Assembly: GCA_001642005.1 (NCBI GenBank)
Contig: LWCA01000461.1
Location: 1-26,959 of the forward strand
Source: Intoshia linei
Taxonomy: Eukaryota; Orthonectida; Rhopaluridae
Length of the DNA stretch: 26,959 bases
Direction of reading: 5' to 3'
The notes beneath the pieces are model-generated. The model did not search any database, was not told the origin of the DNA, and saw nothing but the letters and a program-made list of their open reading frames with translations. Positions within the stretch are counted from its first letter, which is position 1; each line of letters opens with the position of its first letter. Below, one piece after another: positions 1 to 8,789 of this stretch. Both the position numbers and the translations under genes were made by a program.

Positions 1-283
1 CACATACGCGTAACATATTAATTTTAGAATCATCTTTCTCTTCAAATATATTTTTTTCAGTTGACATATCAATTAAATTATGGACTACCATAAGATCCAC
101 ATTGACAGGCCATATGACAATTTTTCTTTTTAACATGATGGTTTTTTTTACTTTTACTGGTACCCAATATTTCTTTTTTTACAATATTCTGCAAAGAACA
201 TTTTTATCAGTAGGTAGCTTCGGTTTATTAAAAATGAAACCGACATATGGACCAACCAAAATATCTCCAATTCTTGTGGTCAT
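1..283 (-). CDS. possible 5' part of an unidentified spliced gene, running off the left edge
   Basis: I do not recognise this protein. On the minus strand an ATG at 283 in a good context (CAAAAATGACC) opens a reading frame beginning MTTRIGDILVGPYVGF that stops after 34 codons. Two short introns would extend it: 256-189 (68 nt, acceptor TTTGCAG) and 88-40 (49 nt, acceptor TTGAAG), giving exons 283-257, 188-89 and 39-1 and adding a lysine-rich segment with a CHMACQCG cysteine cluster. Against this, these acceptors end in CAG and AAG, whereas 19 of the 20 introns in the three firm genes end in TAG. A second reading keeps the frame unspliced with an in-frame TAA, which would make it a pseudogene. 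An overlapping plus-strand frame at 102-329 is compositionally poor (phenylalanine-rich) and was not chosen. Transcript data would settle this. Confidence 0.25.
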
Positions 284-1053
284 TTTTGGTATTTTAAAAG
301 ATTGCAATAAAATTGAATTGAAAAAATAATGAACGTAAATCAAATATTTAATAGCGTAAAATTTTTAATATATGTGCTGCAGTATTTATAAGGCGAGATT
401 AATAATAAATAATGATTAGTAGAGTCGACATTTTATAGCACTAAAAATTCGATGATAATGCTAATTTTATTGACTTTATACAATTGTGAGCCTGTAATTT
501 TGCAATATATGTAGTAAAATTATTAAATGCGAAAAAAAATTTCACGTGGATTTTTATTCAAAAACTAACACACATACCTTAAATGAGTAATTTTTTTATA
601 TCAATAATACATTAAATCATAGATTGAGGAGTAGAAATTGTAGTTTATTTAGCAATTACAGTTTTTTTTGGAACGTTTATTAAGATAAATTTCAACGTAT
701 TAATTTCACATCTTACGGGTCAAAAACCCCAGTTATCCCTCTTTTTGAAAATCAAACAACTTGGAGAATTTAAAAAAATATATACGCTAATGCGGATTTT
801 AAAATCATAAACATTATCATACATTTAAATTTAAAAAAATTATATCTTCAGGGCCAAAACCACAAATTCCTTTTCCTTTTTTTTGAAAACAGCCCTAAAA
901 TTCCACTTTTACCTATTATTAAAACTTGACAAATGACTATTTTTCATCTTTTATGAAATAGTTTATGCAATTTTATAAATAATGCGTAATTATACATTTA
1001 TATAAATTCACACTAATTCATTCAATACATAAAATATACACTTTTCAATTTAA
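284..1053. other. non-coding stretch with one R1 repeat copy
   Basis: No coding exon is visible. The only structure I can support is the minus-oriented R1 fragment at about 652-903, listed separately. The rest is AT-rich sequence. It could contain the promoter of the possible minus-strand gene starting at 283 and of the possible plus-strand frame at 1054, but no core element stands out in such AT-rich DNA. Confidence 0.5.
652..903 (-). repeat. R1 interspersed repeat, partial copy D
   Basis: This segment reads in the same direction as the downstream copy at 22260-22500 and matches it closely: both contain CATCTTACGGGTCAAAAACC, then TTTTTGAAAATCAAAC, TTTAAAAAAATATATACGCT, and later CAGGGCCAAAACCACAAATT followed by a GAAAACA-CCCTA-AATT tail. 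It holds two of the family's modules, centred near 720 and 855. No open reading frame is associated with it. Boundaries are approximate, because similarity fades into AT-rich flanks. Confidence 0.8.
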
Positions 1054-1176
1054 ATGTCAATAAAAGTAAATAGTAACATTTTATCTGATGCAAAAAACTT
1101 ATTTAAAAATTATAATTTTGTGAACAAAATGGAATGTCATGTTTGCATAAAGGAATTAATTCAACAATCAAAATGA
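1054..1176 (+). CDS. short coding-like ORF or first exon, unidentified
   Basis: An ATG at 1054 (context TTTAAATG) opens a 40-codon frame ending at TGA 1174-1176. The product begins MSIKVNSNILSDAKNLFKNY and contains a CHVC pair near its end. Its amino-acid mix is balanced, unlike most AT-rich chance frames here. I do not recognise it. It could be a first exon of the gene whose terminal exon lies at 1477-1797: internal GT donors exist (for example the GTGAAC after the AATTTT), and the gap would make an intron of about 300-360 nt. It could also be chance. Low confidence. Confidence 0.25.
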   Translation: MSIKVNSNILSDAKNLFKNYNFVNKMECHVCIKELIQQSK

Positions 1177-1476
1177 AAAGAGAGCGTGTTTTAAAATCGC
1201 ATTTAATAGTTGGTAAAAGTGGATTTTTAGTAACAATTTTGAATGATTCATATATGAATCATTGCATGTGAAATTGTTAAAAAAAATATGACATCTAATA
1301 CATCATTTTCCAGTTAATATACACACAAAATATGAAAAAAGACCTAGATTTATAAAACCACAAATTCTGTGCAATATATAACCCCAGATTCATTCCATTT
1401 AAGAAAATAGATAACCACTGGCATAATGATAAACATGTATAATAAATAAAATATAAAATTATAAATTATATTTAAG

Positions 1477-1797
1477 AGAATAAACTTAACAAACATTGCA
1501 ACGACTGTGTCTTCAATTAAATTTGAATCCGAAAAAAAGTTGGTTAACGGTATGAAACATCTATTAGAAAAGGAAACGTGGGAAAGTTTTAAGTTGGAAA
1601 TTGATCTTACACATCGTTCTGTACAATTACAGCATATAATGGGAGATCAAATATTTAATACGGAATTAAATGTAAGGGCCATCATTGACCTTACTAATGA
1701 TGAATATGAATCATATCACTGTGGAATATATGCTTGTGGTCAGTATCTTGGAATCAATCTCAATTATAAGACATTTAAAGATTACCGGAATGTATAA
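1477..1797 (+). CDS. coding-like terminal exon, unidentified protein
   Basis: I do not recognise this protein. The frame is open from just after a TAA upstream to the TAA at 1795-1797 and has no ATG near its start; the first possible non-ATG start is GTG at 1507. That fits a 3' terminal exon entered through an AG at 1476 or 1478 better than an intact gene. Codon choice is varied and the product is balanced: a charged helix-like N-part (ESEKKLVNGMKHLLEKETWE), then alternating polar and hydrophobic residues, and a C-terminus with CGIYACGQYLGINLNY. It has no transmembrane segment and no recognisable domain motif. The 40-codon frame at 1054-1176 may belong to the same gene. Confidence 0.45.
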   Translation, partial: RINLTNIATTVSSIKFESEKKLVNGMKHLLEKETWESFKLEIDLTHRSVQLQHIMGDQIFNTELNVRAIIDLTNDEYESYHCGIYACGQYLGINLNYKTFKDYRNV

Positions 1798-2003
1798 AAA
1801 TTTAATTATGTTAATTTATCAGGAAATATAGGAGCTAACTTTATATATTCCACATATTATTATACATAAAATACAGTGTGCCAAAGTGAAGCATCGATGT
1901 ACAATAGATAAAAGTGAGTATTTTTTTCTTATAAACTTAGACTAAGTTTTAGTAGATTATATTATGAAAATTTTTTTATCATTCAAAAAAATTGCATATT
2001 ATA
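1798..2003. other. non-coding AT-rich stretch
   Basis: This is probably the 3' flank of the coding-like exon ending at 1797. There is no clear AATAAA directly after the stop. I see nothing else in it. Confidence 0.4.
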
Positions 2004-2646
2004 TGTTTCACAATTTTGAAACGTTATGATTGTTAAGAATTTTAGTATACAAAATCATTAAATTGATATAAAAATCAGCGTAGTAAAAAAATTATATAAA
2101 AACTTTTGTTGAAGTTGCCCCAAAGGGAACAAGTTTTCTAAATAAAAATTCATAATGATAACTAAAGTAAACTTAAATTCTGTTTTTTCTTTGGTTAAAG
2201 TCATAAACTTTATTTTGGGTGTTATTGGAAACATTTAAAAACCCTTGCACGATATTTTTTAATTATATTTTGACAAGTGATTTTTGTCAAGAGATAATTT
2301 TGATGAGGATGGATTTTTCGAGTTACTATTATATATCAAGTTCATTAAACCTTTCACTGTCTGGAATTTATGTTTTAATTTAAACTTGCATAATTTTAAT
2401 CAATTTAATAAATCTTTAATCATTGGAATGACAAGGCAGTATATCTTTAACAATGTGGTAGATACATAATATGTTCCTTTTTCGAATTTAAATTTTTTTT
2501 AGTTTATATTATAAAATTTTACATTACAAACTCATTTCCCACGTGGCAACTTCAAAAAAAGTTTTTATATAAACATTTTTGCATTATATCTATTTCTATA
2601 TCATATTAAACATTCTGTATACTAAAGTTCAAGCAAAATTTGAAAC
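2004..2646. mobile_element. inverted-repeat (MITE-like) element with TIRs of about 100 bp
   Basis: The left arm from 2004 and the reverse complement of the right arm ending at 2646 share a series of blocks in the same order: GTTTCA-ATTTTG, TTTAGTATACA, GATATA-AAAT, and an almost identical innermost block TATATAAAAACTTTTGTTGAAGTTGCC (2093-2119 on the left, 2537-2563 on the right with one difference). The arms enclose about 400 bp. The short frame inside (2284-2469) shows no recognisable protein features and is probably chance. The superfamily cannot be named; no clear target-site duplication was found. The termini are decayed, so the ends are approximate. Confidence 0.65.
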
Positions 2647-3380
2647 ACTCTACTCAGTAGAGTCTACTGTATATGCAGAAACCGGTATCCTTATTCAAAC
2701 TGATAGAACTTGTCATTAAATAAATATGAAACTTTTCATTGTGAAGACGATAGTGTGATTTAAATTGTTATATTCTTAAAATAATCATCAAGTTTTTGCA
2801 TTTTAAAAATGTAATATTTTTAAGCTATTAAGCTGTGGGCTAATAATATAACAGGTTAATAAGCATTAATTATGCATTTAGACAGTAATATAAACTATGT
2901 TTATAAGCCAAAAGTTGATGGTAGTGTCGTATTACAAAATTCAAACAAAACTAATGGTAATTGTTTTTTCACAAATGAATATATATTTTTTATTTTCAGT
3001 GTGTGGTAAAACAATATTATTATATTATTTTTAATTGATATTAACAAAATGGTAGCATTAATTGTCATTTATATTTGAATAACACTTCAAGTTTAGGTCT
3101 AGAAATTTGACATTTTATTTCAAGAATTATGAAATTATTCATAAATTTATTATACGATGAATTATAAATTATTATTATTTTGCTGATAAAATTATTCATT
3201 TCTAATTAGTTTTTATTTTATAGGATGTAAATTTATTTGTATTTTAAATTTAATGATCATTTTGAATTAGATTTTACCATATTGTAACTTAACTTACAAT
3301 GTACATTGTACATGCTATTGTAGTCTTAATAGGATTTAATAATATCATGGATTTTGGTTTTAATTAGGCCTACCATATTA
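2647..3380. other. AT-rich stretch, nothing recognised
   Basis: No coding exon, RNA gene or repeat boundary can be supported here on either strand. Confidence 0.4.
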
Positions 3381-3926
3381 TAGTACAGTATAACCCCGTA
3401 TTGGGGCACCTTTTTTGAAAAGTGCCCCAAAAACTGAGGGTAATAATAATATTCTGGTATGTATTAAATTAATTGAACGATGATAGTATTTAATCATAGT
3501 AAGAAAGTTGATAAAGATTCGTTGATGGGGTATATCACAAAAAATTAAGCATTTATTTAAAAAATAGATTTTTATAGTATTAAAAAAGATATGAATAGAA
3601 TTGAAAATTTGATAAACGCATGAATATTGAGACAAGACAATAACAACTTAATATTTACATAATATTAGATAAAAACAAATGTAACTTTTTCTTTTAATAA
3701 TTGAGCTATTTCCAATTTTGTGTCATAATTTAATTTATCGTTCACCATTTTCATTTAAAATTTTTGTAAAAAAATAAAGTGCCCCAAAACGAGGTTTATT
3801 TGACACTTATTTATAGGAAATAATACATAATACTATGAAACTAATAAAATATTTAAAAAGTGCCCCAAAAGGCGGGGTGCCCCACTGCAAAGGTTCGCCC
3901 CAAACCGGGGTCGGATTGTAGTACTA
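3381..3926. mobile_element. pogo/Tc1-like MITE with GGGGC-rich terminal inverted repeats
   Basis: The left end reads TAGTACAGTATAACCCCGTA then TTGGGGCACC. The reverse complement of the right end reads TAGTACTACAATCCGACCCC then GGTTTGGGGC. An outer CAGTATAACC(C/T)CG motif beside TA resembles pogo/Tigger-type Tc1-mariner termini, which is family knowledge; the assignment is an inference. The subterminal motif AAGTGCCCCAAAA recurs at 3420, 3779 and 3860, and the left one pairs with TTGGGGCACC to form a tight hairpin. The interior has no transposase; a minus-strand frame at 3635-3378 is not protein-like and is partly built from the inverted repeat. Confidence 0.7.
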
Positions 3927-5282
3927 TCAATTTTAATTTATCCCAATAAAAATATAGTTATTATTAATATAGTAAAATTTAATAAAAATTAACATTTCTA
4001 ACCATCAGAAAAAAACCGACTTTTACCGATATAATTTTGAAAAATCGAATTTTACTAATCCTTATGGCTTAATGGAAAACCCCTTTTTTCCAATATTTTA
4101 TTGAAAAACATGATTTTACCAAATCAGAAAAAACCTTTAATTTTTTCAAATTTTTTTTATATTTCATGTTTCCTTTGGGATCCAAAAAAAATTAATATTT
4201 TGAAATGGAGTCCGTACACAATTTGAATTGGGAATCACTGGTTTAGAATTAATCAAAGTAAAAATATTCTTGAATATCATTGTTGATAGATACAGTTGTA
4301 GATCAGTCAATACAATAAAAGACATTTCACATTTTTTAAAAGGAAACTCAAATAAATGACACTATAAAAGGACAGTTGGCTACCTTAGACATTTGTGGTG
4401 TCGACAGAACAGACCCTTTCACTCATAAATTTAATTTTATTTACAAATTCATTTAGCATCTGGTAATTATATTCTGTATATTGTACAGCTAAAATAAATA
4501 TAAATACATTAATTTATTCAAACTAATCATTTAATTTTAGGATGTATTTTATTATAATTTATATTATTAATAACATACTCATAGTTTTATAAAAAAAATT
4601 AAAATTAATTAATTTTTTATAACATAAATTTTGAAGATATTCTATGGTATATTTAATTATGGTTTATTGTTCAAAATCGACCGAATTAGAGATAATAAAC
4701 TGGAAACACTGTCATAATCAATTTTCAAATTAATGAAATTTTATACCAGGCTCCTCAATTAGCTACTACGAGAACTACTAACTCGAGTTATTTATACTTT
4801 GACACACCTTTTTGTCTAGTTACCGTCAACTTTTTTCTTGTACCCGTTATCATGATTCATGACGTAGTAGAAAATATATAATTTTTGGAAATGTATACAT
4901 CATTTGATGCCAGTACTGTAAAATAAAACTCTGGTCATACCCCGTATAATCAGTAACAAAAATGTATTTATCGGTTTTGATACATGAACCATACATAACG
5001 GATAAAATTCAGTGTAAGTTACTCAACAATGTAATAAATTACATTGCATTTCATTCAATATATTTACATAAAATTTATGATAAATACAATTAATCATTTG
5101 TTTAGGTTAATTCTATCGGAGGATATCATTTTAATATTACTAGAATTAAATTATTTATCAAAATTGTGTATTATTAGAGTAATGCAGCGCTTTCCAACAG
5201 GGTCTAAGATCTTTAAGACATATTATAATAACCCATTATGGCGTAAATATTACCATCAAGTTTATTATAAACAAACTAGGTT
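3927..5282. other. non-coding stretch with a few repeat scraps
   Basis: No gene is supported. At 4018-4150 there are repeated AATTTTACCAA/ACTAATCC blocks also seen at 6600-6650 and 15000-15120. A hAT-like end, TTGGGAATCACTGG, lies near 4228-4241. The 109-codon frame at 5044-5373 was rejected as a gene because its second half is a reversed copy of a MITE core. Confidence 0.4.
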
Positions 5283-5345
5283 TACTGTTATGTACTACGT
5301 ACAAACAGCACTTAGCTCTGCACAGGGCACATTTTTATTATACCA
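5283..5345 (-). repeat. MITE core fragment (GCAGAGCTA family)
   Basis: Read on the minus strand this contains AAAAATGTGCCCTGTGCAGA, then GCTAAGTGCTGTTTGTACGTAGTAC. It matches the plus-strand segments at about 18561-18620 (GTGCCCTCGGCAGAGCTAGG) and about 21956-22015 (CGCCCTCAGCAGAGCTAGGA), the latter lying inside a complete inverted-repeat element. No flanking TIRs are obvious at this copy. Confidence 0.65.
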
Positions 5346-7300
5346 AAAAAATAAATTCACGTTGAAAATCTAACTTAAAATCCACTATTCATTATTATTA
5401 ATCCTTTAAACGAGTCGTTCCCAAACTTTTTTCAGGTGGAACCATCATGACATTACTTTTTACTTTAAAGTGAATTATTCCATCTTATTTTTTTGTTAAC
5501 ATTTTTAAAAACAATTGTTATCTCATTTTTTTAATTTATTGGACAGAATGTGTGTATAATAAAAATAAGGTAAAAACAGTCTAACCGTAAAAATTATAAG
5601 ATTCATAAGAAAATATTCATCTTATTAACAAAATCGAAGGGAAGAGATATTTATGCATATTTTAATTGTGAAGTCCTATCCAGAGATTCTTTAAACGTAT
5701 AATCTTCACCATATTCATTTCAAACAGTGTGGTTGGTTGAAGCCGGATTTTCTGTAATCAATGACATTTTCACAAAGTAGATAAGTCGACTTTACATTGG
5801 AATGATATGTAATAATATTGCCATTGAATCAATGTTTTGTGTGTGATTATTAATTATTTTGTAAGAAATACCAAGACATACAGAAATTATTGTATTACAC
5901 CAGATAGACAACGAAAAATTTGAAAATTACAATACAATAAAAGATTTATAAAGAGGGAATTAGATTTTACGTCGCAATAGTTTAATTTCGTTTTTTCTTT
6001 TTGTTATGCGTTGAAAATCTTTTTTTTCGTCTAAAATTTTAACAAGTTTGAACCAATGATCACATTGACACTGTTTAGGTAGTCCATTTTGAATAAACAT
6101 CCATTTTATATCTTTAGAATTTTCTTCACCTTTTCAAATATAAATTAACAAAAAAATTCATTCATTCTTAATTTAATAGTATAATTTCAAACATTTATTT
6201 GATGATCCCACAAATTCAAGAAAATTAAACACTAAATAAACCTTCCGAACCACTTTTGAAAATATTGAATAAACGGGTAGTCGATCCTACAAAATAATTA
6301 AAATTTAGTCACTTACGCCTTTCCAGATTCTTATTTTATTCTTTTTTAACCTTAAAAAAATAGAAACGAGATAACTAGGGAAAAAACATGTTACTTGTAA
6401 ATTTCTGCAACACAGCAAACTAAAAATACTAAAACTACATTATATTGTTTAAATCAATATTTTGCTTGTCAGGGTAGTTGGACTACATTGCCAAATCATT
6501 AAATAATGATCTGTAATGCTGGCAATCGATAAGAGTTTAATAAATTTTTTTAAAGAAGTTTTAAAACATTTTCTATTAATTAATTTTGAGAAAAATACTT
6601 TTACCAACGCTTTTTTGAAAAATCGAATTTTACTAATCCTTTAAAAAAATTCTTTCAGACAGCATAGTATACAATTATAATGTACATTAAGTAACATTAG
6701 TTTAGAATCTAAACTTCAAATTTTTTATTGACAAATTTGATTTTTATCGATTGCCGGTAGCAATTTGCTACCCTAAAGTCCACTGTCCGATTTTAAAAGT
6801 TTAGGGGTGCTATCTATCGACCATGTTTGGAATAAATAATTTATGAATTTTAAATATTTACATGCACATCCAATCAATCTTTGATTGTATATAGAGGTGA
6901 TGACGGTTGGGTTTTCAAAAGTTCCCCATTTTCGCATGTCCATTTTAACGTGAAATGGATTCTAAAATTTAATAAAAAAATGCCAAAATAAAATTTCATA
7001 CAAAACATCCATCTAATTTTGCTAGAGTGTCCCATGATTCTGGAATTTTTTCCAATTTATTTAAATTTACAGATAAATTTGTTTCGTCTACTTATGGAAT
7101 ATTAATGAAGTTAATTTTACCTACATTCATTTTCTTTTATGGGTTTTATCTTGTTAAATACATGCAAAAATGACGCCTTACGTTGAAAATAAATGTTGTA
7201 TGAAATTTTTTTTAACATTATTTTATCATTTTAATAGATTGAGTTTATATTTATTGATATCTTAACATTTATTTGTGTTATTATTATTTTCACTCTAAAT
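5346..7300. other. non-coding stretch, no gene recognised
   Basis: No coding exon is visible on either strand over about 2 kb. A hAT-like terminus, CGTTCCCAAACTTTTTTCAG, lies near 5417 without a partner that I can see. A short inverted motif, GGTAGCAATTTGCTACC, sits near 6766, and an AATTTTACTAATCC block lies near 6628. Nothing else stands out. Confidence 0.4.
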
Positions 7301-7914
7301 CAGAGTTGCCAGATATAAAGTTAAATTCTTAATTTAAAAATGATCACTTGAAATCTGTATTTTCAAAGTGTACAGTTGTTTTTTACTGAAATAGTTCCAT
7401 AAATTAATGATAAATTTAAATTGAAAATGTGTAATTTAATTATAATTCGTGGAAAATTAAATTTACTTGAATTTATTGGAAATTTTGCTTCTTAAAATTT
7501 TTTATTATTCCAATCAAAAAATTATTTTTAGAAAAAATTTTACATTAAAAATCTAAGAAATTAACATACATACTATATCTCTAATCTTGTAAAATGGCGA
7601 AAATTTTAGTAAATAACAAAATATTAACATTCTCATAAAAATATTTTAAAAAAGTACTAAATATTTAGTGATAAAGTTTTAAAATGACAAATTAAATAAA
7701 AATTATACGAAAACTTAAAATTCATCAAAATATAAATATTTCCATGATTAAATTTAAAATTATTGGGTTAAGATTTACCCAATAATTTAACTTAAATTAT
7801 GACATGGAGACTCCATTGCATGGAGTAGTTAATTTAAATGTATACTCGCAAAAATTATGAAATTGGAGTCGTTATTATAGAACTGCTCCGTGGAGTAATT
7901 TTCTGGCAACTCTG
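7301..7914. mobile_element. hAT-like MITE with CAGAGTTGCCAG ends
   Basis: The left end is CAGAGTTGCCAG at 7301-7312. The right end is CTGGCAACTCTG at 7903-7914, a perfect 12-bp inverted repeat enclosing about 590 bp of AT-rich, non-coding DNA. Inside there is a near-perfect hairpin at about 7758-7790 (AAATTATTGGGT and its complement around a short loop) and repeated CATGGAG/CTCCAT motifs near the right end. The 5'-CAG terminus is typical of hAT elements, but the 8-bp flanks (CTCTAAAT and AATTAAAG) do not match, so the superfamily is tentative. Confidence 0.65.
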
Positions 7915-8789
7915 AATTAAAGCAGAGCAAATAATAAATATACAAATATACACATTATAAACAATTATCAGATTACATTAGGCGTAATCTATTAAAAATA
8001 TAAAAATAAGTTAAAATTGTCAATATATGACCAGAGCTTCGTCTGCTCGCATGTGCGATCCAGGGTGGACATTAGGTTACCTTGGCATTTAAATCTAGCC
8101 CCTAATGACTGATAAAATTGTAAAAAAAAAAATTGAAATTAAAGCTAAAATAAATTTTTTTAAACTAAAAAGACATCAATATCCCGCTACAAATTATATA
8201 AATAATAAAATAAAAAATCTAAATAAATTAAATAATATGAAATTCGGTTAAACAGTAACAAAGAAAAACTTTCGGTTGAACAGTTAACAAATCCAAACAT
8301 AAAATAATACATATCAGATAAAGATGGTGTTAAAAAGCAAAATGGTAATCTACAAAAACGGCACAAAAAATTTTATATATATTTTAATGTATGTGCTTAT
8401 TACCCAAGCTTTCATGTATTTAACAGGTGCGCCCTGGAGTAAAAACGGTAAAGAAACACCGCATTAGACACATGCGATATTATTCCCTTTTTTAAAGCAT
8501 GTAAAAATGATTTTAATTTAAAAAACAGTTGTACAAGGTTTGTCAAATCATGATTTAATGAAAAGACAAAAAATAAAAATATGAAACCGACTACCATTTT
8601 ATGAGATGCTTGTTTTTTTAGATTAAAATTAATATGGGACCGCATTGAAACAAATTCCATCCATATTATTCAGAGTTAAACAGATAACATAAAAATAAAC
8701 TTCTGTTTAACACACCGCTAATCACGGTCTTCATAAACCACAAGTTTAATTTTTGTGTTTATAATAAAAGATTTAATAAATACATTTTT
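7915..8789. other. non-coding 3' flank of the TAF3 gene with a GC-richer island
   Basis: No exon is supported. At about 8031-8112 a GC-richer island (CCAGAGCTTCGTCTGCTCGC, then GATCCAGGGTGG and CTAGCCCCTAATGACTG) is followed within about 15 bp by a run of A residues. This looks like the 3' end of a retroposed element (SINE or LINE), but no RNA polymerase III box pair is convincing. The minus frame at 8660-8412 shows no recognised feature. Confidence 0.35.
8771..8776 (-). terminator. candidate poly(A) signal (ATTAAA) of TAF3
   Basis: Read on the minus strand, ATTAAA lies 14 nt after the TAF3 stop codon. It is the most common variant of AATAAA. In DNA this AT-rich it can occur by chance, and no canonical AATAAA is closer. 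Confidence 0.3.

Noticed and set aside
5044-5373. 109-codon open frame on the plus strand, one of the longest in the window
   Set aside because: It opens at TTG, and its C-terminal half is a reversed copy of a repeated MITE core (5283-5345), so the frame is a by-product of repeat sequence.
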